Assembly (NCBI GenBank): GCA_903924465.1
Contig: CAIYBN010000090.1
Coordinates: forward strand, 1-64,000
Length of the DNA: 64,000 nucleotides
Direction of reading: 5' to 3'
DNA from: an uncultured Myxococcales bacterium
GTDB lineage: Bacteria; Myxococcota_A; UBA9042
Part shown: positions 27,124-36,157 of the stretch, one piece after another
Position numbering within the stretch: the stretch's first letter is position 1
Layout of the letters: every line of letters starts with the position of its first letter
Translations under genes and position numbers: made by a program
Notes under the pieces: generated by a model
Seen by the model: only the letters and a program-made list of their open reading frames with translations
The model's database searches: none
What the model was told of the DNA's origin: nothing

Positions 27124-27960
27124 ATGAGCCTCTCGCGACCGAAACGCGCGCCTGTAGCGCTTCCTGGCCTTGGGCTGTCGTTGGGCATTACCGTGACCTG
27201 GCTCAGCTTCATCGCGCTGATCCCGCTGATCGCACTGGTGATTCGGGCCGGAAGCCTGGGGTGGCACGGCTGGCTGGACGCCATTTCCGGTGAGCGCGTG
27301 TGGTTGTCGTTGCGACTGAGCTTCGGCGCGTCACTCATGGCGGCGACTTTGGACACGCTGGCTGGCCTGCTGATCGCCTGGGTGCTCTGTCGCTACAAGC
27401 TGCCAGGTCAGGCGTTCTGGGATGTGCTGGTCGATCTGCCGTTTGCCCTGCCGACTGCGGTCGCCGGCATCGCGCTGACCGCGCTTTGGGTGCCGGGTGG
27501 CTTTCTCGGGCGGATGGTCGCGCCGTTGGGCTGGAAGATTGCGTTCGCGGAGCCAGGCATCGTCGTCGCGCTGGCGTTTATCGGCCTGCCGTTCGTGGTG
27601 CGCACGGTCCAGCCGGTGCTGCAGAGCGCGGAAAAGGAACTGGAAGAGGCCGCGGAGTCTCTGGGCGCAAGCCCGTCGCAGGTGATCTGGCGCGTCGTTC
27701 TGCCGACGTTGCGCCCGGCGCTGCTGACCGGCTTTGCCCTGGCTTTTGCCCGGGCGGTCGGCGAGTACGGTTCTGTGATCTTCATCTGCGGCAACATTCC
27801 GATGAAGACCGAGATCACGCCACTGCTCATCGTGTCGCGCTTGGAGCAGTACGACTACGCCGGCGCGACGGCGCTCGCGACGATCATGCTGGCGCTTTCC
27901 GCGGTGATTTTGGCGCTCCTGCAAGTGCTGCAGAGCGGTCGACGGCTGGCGTTACGCTGA
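27124..27960 (+). CDS. cysT: Sulfate/thiosulfate ABC transporter permease CysT
   Basis: 278 residues, six predicted membrane helices. The EAA loop reads EEAAESLGASPSQVIWRVVLP. The CysT-specific stretch EYGSVIFICGNIPMKTEITP and LEQYDYAGATALA distinguishes it from molybdate (ModB) and phosphate permeases. It pairs with CysW in the inner membrane. A perfect TTGACA at 27067-27072 lies upstream but without a good -10, so it may have its own promoter or be read from the porin gene 119 bp upstream. Confidence 0.92.
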   Translation: MSLSRPKRAPVALPGLGLSLGITVTWLSFIALIPLIALVIRAGSLGWHGWLDAISGERVWLSLRLSFGASLMAATLDTLAGLLIAWVLCRYKLPGQAFWDVLVDLPFALPTAVAGIALTALWVPGGFLGRMVAPLGWKIAFAEPGIVVALAFIGLPFVVRTVQPVLQSAEKELEEAAESLGASPSQVIWRVVLPTLRPALLTGFALAFARAVGEYGSVIFICGNIPMKTEITPLLIVSRLEQYDYAGATALATIMLALSAVILALLQVLQSGRRLALR

Positions 27961-27963
27961 CGG

Positions 27964-28761
27964 GTGGTGTCGATGATTCGAATTCTCCTCACGTTTCTTG
28001 CGATGGCCTGGCTCACGCTGATGGTACTGGCGCCGGTCGTCATCGTGCTGGTGGAAGCGCTCAGCGCGGGCGTCGGCGCGTGGTGGCAAGCGGTCAGCGA
28101 TGATGAAACGCGCACGTCCGTCGCGCTGTCGCTCAAAATCGCCGCGATCGTCGTGCCGTGCAATGCGGTTTTTGGCGTGGCGGCCGCCTGGTCACTCGCG
28201 CGGTTTCGCTTTCCCGGCCGTTCGCTCCTGCTCGCGCTGCTGGACTTGCCGCTGTCGGTTTCGCCCGTTGTGTCCGGCCTGGTCTTTGTGTTGCTGTTTG
28301 GCGCGCAAGGTTGGTTCGGCGCCTGGTTGCAGGCACACGACATCCAGATCATTTTCGCCGTGCCCGGCATGGTGCTGGCCACCGCGTTCGTCACGCTGCC
28401 GATGATTGCTCGCGAGTTGCTACCGCTGCTGGAATCCCAAGGCGACGACGCGGAACTGGCCGCGCGGACGTTGGGCGCCTCTGGCTGGCAGGTGTTCTGG
28501 CTGGTGGCCTTCCCGCGCATGCGCGGCGCGCTGGCCTACGGCGTGCTCCTGTGCACGGCGCGCGCGCTGGGCGAGTTCGGCGCGGTGTCGGTCGTATCCG
28601 GCCATATCCGCGGGCAAACGGATACGCTGCCGCTGCACGTGGAAATCCTGCACAACGAGTATCACTTCCAGGCCGCATTCGCTGCCGCGTCGCTGCTGTT
28701 GCTGGTCGGCGTGGCGACGCTGCTGCTTCGGCGCTTGCATACGACCGAAGCGGGCCGCTAG
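27964..28761 (+). CDS. cysW: Sulfate/thiosulfate ABC transporter permease CysW
   Basis: 265 residues from a GTG three bases after the cysT stop; an ATG at 27973 is the alternative start. The EAA loop is ELAARTLGASGWQVFWLVAFP. The C-terminal motif ALGEFGAVSVVSGHIRGQTDTLPL followed by HNEYHFQAAFA is diagnostic of CysW. It forms the membrane channel with CysT and is energised by CysA. Tight spacing indicates one transcript. Confidence 0.92.
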   Translation: MVSMIRILLTFLAMAWLTLMVLAPVVIVLVEALSAGVGAWWQAVSDDETRTSVALSLKIAAIVVPCNAVFGVAAAWSLARFRFPGRSLLLALLDLPLSVSPVVSGLVFVLLFGAQGWFGAWLQAHDIQIIFAVPGMVLATAFVTLPMIARELLPLLESQGDDAELAARTLGASGWQVFWLVAFPRMRGALAYGVLLCTARALGEFGAVSVVSGHIRGQTDTLPLHVEILHNEYHFQAAFAAASLLLLVGVATLLLRRLHTTEAGR

Positions 28762-28773
28762 TTGGAGTTGACG

Positions 28774-29736
28774 ATGTCGATTGAAATACTCGGAATCAGC
28801 AAGAACTTTGGCAGCTTCAGGGCGCTGGACGACGTCACGCTGACCATTGCCAAGGGCGAACTGCTGGCGCTGCTGGGACCGTCGGGCTCAGGCAAGACCT
28901 CGTTGCTGCGCGTGCTGGCGGGGCTGGAACTGCCGGACGTGGGCAGCGTGCAGGAGGATGGCCACGACCTGACGTCGCTGGGGGCGCGTGACCGCAATGT
29001 CGGTCTGGTCTTTCAGCACTTCGCGCTGTTTCCGCACCTGGATGTGTTTGAAAACATCGCGTTCTCGCTGCGCGTGCGCAAGCGCCCGGCCGGGGAAGTG
29101 CATGAACGTGTGGAGGAACTGCTGCATCTGGTGCAGTTGGAGGGGCTGGCGCACCGCCGGCCCGCGGAGCTGTCGGGTGGGCAGCGACAGCGCGTGGCCT
29201 TGGCGCGTGCGTTGGCGGCGCGCCCGCGGGTGCTGCTGCTGGACGAGCCGTTTTCCGCGCTGGACGCAAAAGTGCGCCACGAACTGCGCGGCTGGCTGCG
29301 ACGGCTGCATGAAGAACTGGGCACAACGACGGTGTTTGTCACGCACGATCAGGACGAGGCTTTTGAGCTGGCCGACCGCGTCGCCGTCTTTCACCGCGGC
29401 CGCATCGAGCAGATCGGCACGCCGGATCAAATCTACGACGAGCCCAAGAGTCCATTCGTGCTGGATTTTCTCGGGCAAGTGCAGTGGCTGGAAGGCCTCG
29501 GTTTGACGACGCTCGGCGTGCGCCACCGCGACGTGACGCTGCATGCCACCGGCGATATGGGCTGGCCCGCGCGCATCGTGCGCATCCACCGCACGGGCCC
29601 GCGCGTGCGGGTGGACCTGGAACTGGCCACCGGTCAGCCGCTGATCGCCGCGTTGGACCCGCCTGCCGCGCAGCATCTGACGGTCGGCCAGGAGGTGCGC
29701 GCGGTGGCGGAACGGAAGTATGCGTTTGGGCCGTAG
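28774..29736 (+). CDS. cysA: Sulfate/thiosulfate ABC transporter ATPase CysA
   Basis: 320 residues from the ATG at 28774 (GGAG 8 bases upstream). Walker [14 protein letters not shown]-loop [10 protein letters not shown], signature [15 protein letters not shown], Walker [13 protein letters not shown], and H-loop VTHDQDEA are all intact. A C-terminal TOBE-like domain (~230-320) follows. No sbp or cysP gene for the periplasmic binding subunit is present on either side, so a binding protein must be encoded elsewhere or the importer uses a non-standard partner. Confidence 0.93.
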   Translation: MSIEILGISKNFGSFRALDDVTLTIAKGELLALLGPSGSGKTSLLRVLAGLELPDVGSVQEDGHDLTSLGARDRNVGLVFQHFALFPHLDVFENIAFSLRVRKRPAGEVHERVEELLHLVQLEGLAHRRPAELSGGQRQRVALARALAARPRVLLLDEPFSALDAKVRHELRGWLRRLHEELGTTTVFVTHDQDEAFELADRVAVFHRGRIEQIGTPDQIYDEPKSPFVLDFLGQVQWLEGLGLTTLGVRHRDVTLHATGDMGWPARIVRIHRTGPRVRVDLELATGQPLIAALDPPAAQHLTVGQEVRAVAERKYAFGP

Positions 29737-29751
29737 CTGATTCCCGGCGTC

Positions 29752-29780
29752 TTGAATCCACGGTCCAATCCGACTACTTT
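29752..29780 (+). promoter_or_regulatory. Sigma-70-like promoter of ftsY
   Basis: TTGAAT, 17-bp spacer, TACTTT. Transcription would start near 29787, about 19 nt before the ftsY ATG at 29806. Confidence 0.45.
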
Positions 29781-29805
29781 GTCGCCCCCGACCTTGGAAG
29801 CGTCC

Positions 29806-31092
29806 ATGCCACAGCACCTGTCCCCGTTTTTCCAGCCGATCCTCGCCGCGAGCGCGCCGGTTGCGGATTCCAATGGCCTGCTGATGGCCGGCATCATTTT
29901 GGCCGTCGTCGCCACCGCCACGTTCCTGCTGCTGCGCAAGCCCGCGTCGCGCCTGCCGAGTTCCGCCGAGAAGCGGATTGTCCCGCAGTCGGAAGCGCCG
30001 GCGCGCGATCGCCACGATCGTTCAGGCGCCCAAGCGACGCTGCGGATTGGCGCGGATGGCAAGGCCCGCAAGCTCACCGCCGATGAGCTGATTCAGGAAG
30101 CCGCTGAGAACGCGATGGCGGAAGCGGCCGCGGCGGCGGAAGCGATCGGCGTGCGCAAGTCGCACAAGGAAGGCGAACGCGCGTTCCTGCAGACCGGCCT
30201 GGACAAGACGCGGTCGGAAGGTTTCATCGCGCGGCTGGGCAAGCTGTTCGCGGCCAAGCAGATCGACGAAGCGGTGCTGGCCGAGGTCGAAGAAGTGCTG
30301 TACCGCGCCGATTTGGGCGTCAAAGCGACGCAGACCTTGCTGACCGCGATTCGCGAGGCGTCGTCGCGCAAGGAGCTGAGCGATGCGTCGCACGTGTGGC
30401 AAGCGCTGCGCCAGCGCAGTCTGGAAACGCTGCAGGCGGCGGGCACGGAGCCGATGAAGCTCCGGGTGGCGAACGGTCCGGCGGTGCTGATGGTGGTCGG
30501 CGTCAACGGTTCGGGCAAGACGACGACGATCGGCAAGTTGGCGCATCGCTACGCCGGCGAAGGCCGCAAAGTGCTGGTGGCGGCGGGCGATACGTTCCGC
30601 GCGGCGGCGGTCGATCAGCTGGAAGTCTGGTGCCAACGCGCCGGGGTGCCGATTCACCGCGGGAAGGACAATCAGGATCCGGCGAGCGTCTGTTTTGCCG
30701 CAATCGAGCGCGCCAAGGCGGAAGGTTTTGACCTGGTGATCGTCGACACGGCCGGGCGCCTGCACACGAACGCGGGGCTGATGGCCGAGCTGCAAAAATG
30801 CGCCCGCGTCGCCGACAAAGCGCTGCCCGGCGCGCCGCACGAGGTGCTGTTGGTGCTCGATGCGACGATGGGCCAGAACGCGGTCAAGCAAGCCGAGCAG
30901 TTCCGCGAGAGCGTACAGGTCTCGGCGATCGCGCTGACCAAGCTGGACGGCACGGCCAAGGGCGGCGTGGTGCTGGCGATCGCGGAAACGCTGAAGATTC
31001 CCGTGCAGTTGGTCGGCGTGGGTGAGAAGATGCAGGACCTGCGCGATTTTGACGCGGAGCTGTTTGTGGAGACGCTGTTTGCCGGGCATTAG
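29806..31092 (+). CDS. ftsY: Signal recognition particle receptor FtsY, membrane-anchored
   Basis: 428 residues. FtsY docks SRP-ribosome complexes at the membrane through reciprocal GTP hydrolysis with Ffh. The NG domain is complete: G1 GVNGSGKTTTIGKL (~residue 232), AGDTFRAAAVDQL, DTAGRLHTNAGLM, TKLDGTAKGG, and GVGEKMQDLRDFD. Unlike E. coli FtsY, it begins with a predicted transmembrane helix (LLMAGIILAVVATATFLLL, ~residues 25-43) and has a short Ala/Glu-rich linker rather than a long acidic A domain. Confidence 0.96.
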   Translation: MPQHLSPFFQPILAASAPVADSNGLLMAGIILAVVATATFLLLRKPASRLPSSAEKRIVPQSEAPARDRHDRSGAQATLRIGADGKARKLTADELIQEAAENAMAEAAAAAEAIGVRKSHKEGERAFLQTGLDKTRSEGFIARLGKLFAAKQIDEAVLAEVEEVLYRADLGVKATQTLLTAIREASSRKELSDASHVWQALRQRSLETLQAAGTEPMKLRVANGPAVLMVVGVNGSGKTTTIGKLAHRYAGEGRKVLVAAGDTFRAAAVDQLEVWCQRAGVPIHRGKDNQDPASVCFAAIERAKAEGFDLVIVDTAGRLHTNAGLMAELQKCARVADKALPGAPHEVLLVLDATMGQNAVKQAEQFRESVQVSAIALTKLDGTAKGGVVLAIAETLKIPVQLVGVGEKMQDLRDFDAELFVETLFAGH

Positions 31093-31110
31093 TCCCGACG
31101 GAGACCCGGC

Positions 31111-32973
31111 ATGAAGCGCGTGATTTGGGGGATGGCGGTTTTGCTGGTGTCCGTGCTGGCTTCAGGCTGCAACCACGTCGTGACCTCGTCAAATGACCCC
31201 ACGGTGCTCACCTTCTTGCCCGCCGTTCGCGTGGGCGGCGTATGGCACGGGGGCGGTCGTGATGGTCAGTGCACAGGCTTGTTCGTGCCGGTCGTGTGTC
31301 CGGCGGGTCCAGGGATAACGGTCACATTGGACACTGTCGGTGAGTCCGATGAGACGAAGTTCCGCGTTGCCGTCACGCTCGCCGAGCCGGCAACGGTGGA
31401 AGCGCTCGCGATTGAGCGAACGGTGGTTGGAACGGGTGCGAAAGCATGGCTTTCGAACGGTTTTCAGTCATGGTCCCAATCAGGTGCGCTGGCAATCGGG
31501 CCGGAGCCGTCTGAAGCAGATACCGAAGCAGCGTTGGCGGCATTTGGCGACGTAGAGACGATTCGCAGCGGTGCCGAGCTGTCGTGGTGGTACACGGTGG
31601 TTGGCGGCGGGAACTGGACGATCCTTGCTGCAGTGCTGAAGCCCGAATCGCAAAAGGCCTGGGCTCAAGTCTGGCGTTCGCCGGGCGAAGAAGACACCGT
31701 GCACCTGCGCCTCGTAAGCGGCGGTGTTGGACCTCAGATCATCGCTCCGGCGGGATCGACTATCGTTGGGGAAAGTTGGTTTTTGAGCGAGGGCAAGCTC
31801 GAACAGTCGCAGATCGATTCGATGGGCACGAAACTGTGGCAAGGCAGCAGGTCGGTGCAGTCGCGCCTCCTCGGCTGGAACTCCTGGTACGAATTCTGGG
31901 ACTCCACCGACGAAAAGCACGCCCGCGCCAACTTCGGCCTCGCCAAGACCGCGCTCGATCCACTCACCGCGCCGGCGGGCCGCTGGCTGGTCATCGACGA
32001 TTCCTGGCAGAACGCTTGGGGCGATTGGACGCCGAATGGCAAGTTCCCCAGTGGCCTGGACAATCTCGCCAAGGACGTCAAAGCGCAGGGCTGGCACTTT
32101 GGCGTGTGGCTGGCGCCGTTCCTCGTCTCCGCCAAGCTGCCGCTGGTCACGCAGCATCCCGACTGGTTCCTGCCGGGCGTGAGCTACCTGCACCTGAAGA
32201 ACGGCGAGATGAAGATTCTGGATGTGACCAATCCCAATGCTGCGGCGCACTTGACCGGCGTGATCGAGCAGCTGGCGACTTGGGGCTGCGAAATTCTGAA
32301 AATCGACTTCCTCTTCGCCGGTTTGTACGAAGCGCCACGTTTTGACGGCAAGTCGACGCCGGTGCAGTCGTATCGCGCGGCGCTGCAACTCATTCGCGAT
32401 GTTGCGAACAAACATGGCATTCGCCTCGTCGCCGTCGGTGCGCCGCCGGTGCCGACGCTGGAATACGCCGATGGCTGGCGGTCGGGCACGGACATCGCGG
32501 TGGAGAATTTTGGCCCGTCGTGGCCATTTTTGCCCAACCAGCTGCGGGCGTTCGCGGCGCGGATTCCGTACTGCCAGGTCATCGCCTGCGACGTCGATCC
32601 GCCGATTTTGCGCACTTTGCCGAGCAACGAAGTCGACTTTGGCCTGTGGACGGTGGCTTTTGCCGCGGGCGGTTTCTTCCTGAGCGACAACCTGGAAGTG
32701 CTCTCGCCGGATCGCCTGGCCCAAGGCTTGGTCGCCAAGCGGGTCAATCTCGCGCTGGGCGGGCAATTGTCGCTGCCGCAATCGATCTTCCCGGACAATC
32801 CGCCGGCGACGCTGTCGAGCGCGATCTTCGATCAGATTTCGCTCACGACCACGCAAATTGTGCCGCAAGTCTGGAACACGCCGGATGGTCAGCGGGTTCT
32901 GATGAACGCGAGCGACGTCACGGCGACGATCGCCGGCGAGCAGGTGCCGCCGCATTCCGCCCGCGCCTTGTAG
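31111..32973 (+). CDS. Lipoprotein alpha-galactosidase-like (GH36/melibiase)
   Basis: 620 residues; GGAG precedes the ATG. The signal peptide ends in a LASGC lipobox (Cys20). An N-terminal beta-supersandwich is followed by the barrel: LLGWNSWYEFW, WLVIDDSWQ, FGVWLAPF, LKIDFLFAG with the nucleophile candidate Asp399, and GWRSGTDIAVE with the acid/base candidate Asp461. This order is typical of clan GH-D retaining enzymes that cleave alpha-galactosides. Being lipid-anchored, it probably acts at the cell surface or in the periplasm. Exact specificity cannot be read from the sequence. Confidence 0.82.
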   Translation: MKRVIWGMAVLLVSVLASGCNHVVTSSNDPTVLTFLPAVRVGGVWHGGGRDGQCTGLFVPVVCPAGPGITVTLDTVGESDETKFRVAVTLAEPATVEALAIERTVVGTGAKAWLSNGFQSWSQSGALAIGPEPSEADTEAALAAFGDVETIRSGAELSWWYTVVGGGNWTILAAVLKPESQKAWAQVWRSPGEEDTVHLRLVSGGVGPQIIAPAGSTIVGESWFLSEGKLEQSQIDSMGTKLWQGSRSVQSRLLGWNSWYEFWDSTDEKHARANFGLAKTALDPLTAPAGRWLVIDDSWQNAWGDWTPNGKFPSGLDNLAKDVKAQGWHFGVWLAPFLVSAKLPLVTQHPDWFLPGVSYLHLKNGEMKILDVTNPNAAAHLTGVIEQLATWGCEILKIDFLFAGLYEAPRFDGKSTPVQSYRAALQLIRDVANKHGIRLVAVGAPPVPTLEYADGWRSGTDIAVENFGPSWPFLPNQLRAFAARIPYCQVIACDVDPPILRTLPSNEVDFGLWTVAFAAGGFFLSDNLEVLSPDRLAQGLVAKRVNLALGGQLSLPQSIFPDNPPATLSSAIFDQISLTTTQIVPQVWNTPDGQRVLMNASDVTATIAGEQVPPHSARAL

Positions 32974-33012
32974 CGGCTTTGACATTTGGCCCACGCGCCG
33001 CAAGCTATCGCC

Positions 33013-34971
33013 ATGAAGTTGTCCGCTCGATTGCTGCTGTTCCTCCTCGCCACGACGCTGGCGCTGTCGGCGCACGCTAAAAATCCGCGCTGGGGCAAGG
33101 TGTCGAACGCACAGATCCACGGCGTGGAATCGTCGCGGCAGCCGGAAGCGCCAGGCAATACGCCGGTGGCGCTGCCGCTGACCACGACCTTGGAGACCGC
33201 GTCGCAGTGCACGCGGGCGATCGTGGCGTTCCGCAATGCCAGCCGGTCGACGCTGACACTGACGATTGGCGATGCCGCGCCGGTGAAGATTTTGCCCAAG
33301 CAAGCGCAGCGGTTCTGTGCGCAGGATGACGTCGTCGGCTGGCAGGTGAATTCCGCCGATGGCTGGCAGTACGGCGGACGGATGGAAGTGGCGGGGCTCC
33401 GGCTGCGCGAGGAGACGCTGATCGAGCCGGGCGCATCGCTGGTGGTGGTGAACGGCACCGGCGAGACGCAGCGGCTGCAGCTGGACGGACGCGCGGTCGG
33501 CAAGGTCGATCCGGGCAAGCAGAAGACCTTGGGGCCGCTGAGTGCGGGCGTGCATGAGCTGTTGGCGCGCGGCAAAATCAGCAAGCGCAAGGACACCAAG
33601 CGTGTGCGGCTCGCGGCGGGCGATACCGTCACCGTCACTTGGCAGCCGCCGCCGACGTGGACGCAGATCCGCAACCACGACCAGGAAGGCGCGCACGTCA
33701 TCGTCGATGGCGCGGGCTTTGGCGATGTGGCGCCCGGCGGTGAAATTCGCGTGCTGGGTCTGGGTACCGGCAAACATCAGGCGCTGCTGACGTATTTCCC
33801 ATCGGGCCGGACCAAAAAGATTGAGATCTTCGCGTCGCCAGCGGGTGAGCCTGCGGGCAAGTCGCCGGAGATTGAGGTTACGGTGGTCAACCAGACGGGC
33901 GAAACGCTGGTGATTCCGTTGGGTCTGCGGGAATGGGGTACGACGCTGGACGATCTGGGGATCCTGCGCGTGCGGGTGCCGCGGCGGACGTTTGGCGCGG
34001 TGCTGACGGGGCGCGATTCAGCCTTCAAGTACCATCAGGATTTCCATGCCAAGACCGACCCGGACACGATGCTGTGGCGCATCATCCGGCCGCGGGGCAT
34101 CGTGCGGGTCAAGAACGCGACCGGCGTGCCGATCGTGGTCAACCTGCCGGACGACCAGACGATGGCGGTGGCGGTCGGCAAGACGGCGGAGACGAGTCTC
34201 GCCGCGGGTCGGGTGTCGCTGGTGGCGAAAGCGCAGGGCAGCGACCGGCAGTGGAAGCGCGGGCTGACGGTCAAAGTGGGTCGCGAGCTGTTGTGGCAGG
34301 TCAAGTCGCCGCTGACGGCGCTGCTCGTGGCGTCGGCGTACGCGGAGCCGCTGCTGCTGCGGTTGGACGGCACGGGGCAGTACAAGCTCCTGCCGGGCAA
34401 GTCCGTGCGCATGAACGCGCGGCCAGGCTCGCATCGCCTGGAGACGCGGGCGTTGCGCTCGGGTACGGCGTCGGTGATTGAACTGGACGTGCAGGACGGC
34501 GATCGCCGCAAGCTGACCATCAAGCCGCCGACGGGTTCGCTGCGGCTGACGGCGGGCACCGAGCCGGTGACCGTGCGCGTGCGTGGCATTGAAGTGGCGG
34601 AAGTGCAGCCCGGCGAGCCGGTGGTGGTGCCGGTGACTGCCGGTCAGGTTCAGGTGGAAGTGCGCGATGACAAAGGGAGAAGCGCGAATTTCCTTGGTCT
34701 CGTCGCGCCGACGCAGCAGGTCGAACTGGCGCTGCCCGCGGAGGATCGCGCGGCGTTGGAAATCACCTGGCAAGGTACGGCGGTCGCGCAGGTCGTGGTC
34801 GATGGCGGTGCGGAAGTGGCGCTTCAACCCGGCGCGACGTTGCGCTTGGATGGCGTGAAACGCGGTCCGCACCTGGTCGCGATCACGTCAGGCGGTATTG
34901 CCTGGCGGCGCTGGATGCAGGTGGACGGCCACCAAGCGGTGGCGCGCTTTGTGCTGAAGCCGACAGAATAG
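33013..34971 (+). CDS. Secreted protein built of PEGA-like repeats
   Basis: 652 residues from the ATG at 33013, with a clean signal peptide (LATTLALSAHA). Several ~70-residue modules share the PEGA pattern: a hydrophobic strand, xVxxDGxxxGxVxPG, then LGxLxxGxHxLxA. Clear copies lie at ~160-200, ~235-275 and ~595-640, with more degenerate ones between. PEGA-type domains occur in envelope and surface-layer-associated proteins. No catalytic motif is present. A TTGACA at 32979 lacks a matching -10, so transcription may read through from the GH36 gene 39 bp upstream. Confidence 0.72.
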   Translation: MKLSARLLLFLLATTLALSAHAKNPRWGKVSNAQIHGVESSRQPEAPGNTPVALPLTTTLETASQCTRAIVAFRNASRSTLTLTIGDAAPVKILPKQAQRFCAQDDVVGWQVNSADGWQYGGRMEVAGLRLREETLIEPGASLVVVNGTGETQRLQLDGRAVGKVDPGKQKTLGPLSAGVHELLARGKISKRKDTKRVRLAAGDTVTVTWQPPPTWTQIRNHDQEGAHVIVDGAGFGDVAPGGEIRVLGLGTGKHQALLTYFPSGRTKKIEIFASPAGEPAGKSPEIEVTVVNQTGETLVIPLGLREWGTTLDDLGILRVRVPRRTFGAVLTGRDSAFKYHQDFHAKTDPDTMLWRIIRPRGIVRVKNATGVPIVVNLPDDQTMAVAVGKTAETSLAAGRVSLVAKAQGSDRQWKRGLTVKVGRELLWQVKSPLTALLVASAYAEPLLLRLDGTGQYKLLPGKSVRMNARPGSHRLETRALRSGTASVIELDVQDGDRRKLTIKPPTGSLRLTAGTEPVTVRVRGIEVAEVQPGEPVVVPVTAGQVQVEVRDDKGRSANFLGLVAPTQQVELALPAEDRAALEITWQGTAVAQVVVDGGAEVALQPGATLRLDGVKRGPHLVAITSGGIAWRRWMQVDGHQAVARFVLKPTE

Positions 34972-34977
34972 CAGCGG

Positions 34978-35775
34978 TTACTTGCCGAGAAACTTGGCCG
35001 GGCGCTTCTGCAGGAACGCGGCCATGCCTTCTTTCTGGTCCTGACTCCGGAACAGCTTGCCGAACGCGGCGGCTTCCTTGCGCAGGCCATCGGCGAGCGG
35101 TACGTCCCAGCCTTGATCCACAACTTGACGGGCCGCGGCCAACGCCACGGGACCGCGCGTCGCGATCCGTTGGGCGATTTCCAGCGCCACGGGCAACAGC
35201 TGTTCCGGCTCGACCAACTGCGTCACCAGACCCAGCCGCAGCGCTTCCTCCGCGCTGTGCACATCGCCGGTCAGGATCCAGCGCAGCGCGTTCTGTCGGC
35301 CGATGAGCCGCGCGAGACGCTGCGTGCCGCCAAAGCCCGGAATGACGCCGAGCGTGACTTCAGGCAAGCCGAACTTGGCTTTTTGCGAGGCGATCGCAAA
35401 ATCGCATGCCAGCACCAACTCCAGCCCGCCGCCCAGTGCGAAGCCGTTCACCGCCGCGATCACCGGTTTGCCCAGCGAAGCAATACGACTGAAAATGCCT
35501 TGACCGATCAGGGCAAAATGCTGGGCGGTCGCCGCGTCGTAGTCGGCCATTTCCGCGATGTCGGCGCCGGCCACGAAGCCTTTTTCGCCGGAACCGGTCA
35601 GAACAACCGCGCGCACGTTCGGGTCCGCGCCCACTTCACGCAGACGTTCGGCCAAACGCTGCAGCAGCGGTTGGTTGAGCGCATTCAAGGCTTTGGGCCG
35701 ATTGAGCGTGAGAAGGGCGACGGGTCCTTCGTCACGCCGCAAGACCAAATCGTCTGCGATCGCGTTCAGTTCCAT
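34978..35775 (-). CDS. Enoyl-CoA hydratase/isomerase (crotonase family)
   Basis: 265 residues from the ATG at 35775 (GGGGGAG upstream). Oxyanion-hole motifs are KGFVAGADIAEM and NGFALGGGLELVLACD. One catalytic Glu is present in FGLPEVTLGVIPGFGGTQRL. The position of the second Glu of hydratases (GEKA in rat crotonase) reads SQKA, so proton transfer may differ. It probably acts in fatty-acid or amino-acid-derived acyl-CoA breakdown. It converges on the PEGA gene with a 6-bp gap. Confidence 0.9.
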   Translation of the reverse strand: MELNAIADDLVLRRDEGPVALLTLNRPKALNALNQPLLQRLAERLREVGADPNVRAVVLTGSGEKGFVAGADIAEMADYDAATAQHFALIGQGIFSRIASLGKPVIAAVNGFALGGGLELVLACDFAIASQKAKFGLPEVTLGVIPGFGGTQRLARLIGRQNALRWILTGDVHSAEEALRLGLVTQLVEPEQLLPVALEIAQRIATRGPVALAAARQVVDQGWDVPLADGLRKEAAAFGKLFRSQDQKEGMAAFLQKRPAKFLGK

Positions 35776-35822
35776 CGACTCCCCCGCAGGTCTGCAGTGG
35801 ACGCTGTGATGCGGACGATCGG

Positions 35823-36089
35823 CTACTTGCCGCCGCGCTTCGACGCCTTCAGCGGATTGACGGACTTGGTGTCCTTGGCCTTCTCGACCTTGGCGTGGGT
35901 CGCGAAGTTGCACATGCCAGCGGCCCACTTGGCAGTCGGATTCGCGTAGCTGTTGCAGAAGCCCACGCCGTCATTGCCGCGGACATGAGCGCAGCCGGTG
36001 CACTGGCTGACGATCGGCGAAAAGCCGAACTTCTGGAAGCGGGCGACTGTGGCCGCGTCGGCGGCTGGGGCGTTGAGAGCGTCGGACAT
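35823..36089 (-). CDS. Small four-cysteine, HiPIP-like protein
   Basis: 88 residues from the ATG at 36089. Four cysteines (30, 33, 45, 60) are spaced CX2C-X11-C-X14-C, and the last lies in AAGMCNF. High-potential iron-sulfur proteins have a very similar order (CX2C, then C, then G[WY]Cxx[FYW]). BssB-type subunits share that fold. There is no export signal, unlike classical HiPIPs, and the C-terminus is a Lys-rich tail. Either a [4Fe-4S] or zinc site is possible. It lies 47 bp upstream of the crotonase gene. Confidence 0.65.
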   Translation of the reverse strand: MSDALNAPAADAATVARFQKFGFSPIVSQCTGCAHVRGNDGVGFCNSYANPTAKWAAGMCNFATHAKVEKAKDTKSVNPLKASKRGGK

Positions 36090-36157
36090 GGTAGGAATCC
36101 TGATGCGGTCGGGCCGCGCAAAAGCGGGCAATAAGATACGGGGACTGGGCGGTTCTG

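Noticed and set aside
27042-27293. 83-residue frame between the porin and cysT genes
   Set aside because: Considered as a possible small leader or fragment of a binding protein. It runs into cysT in another frame, has no signal peptide and no ribosome site.
32979-33012. Promoter of the PEGA-repeat gene
   Set aside because: TTGACA is perfect, but the only TAT-like hexamer is 21 bp away and abuts the ATG; not a workable promoter.
31480-33777. 765-residue minus-strand frame
   Set aside because: Antisense to the GH36-like and PEGA genes; no motif, no signal, biased composition.
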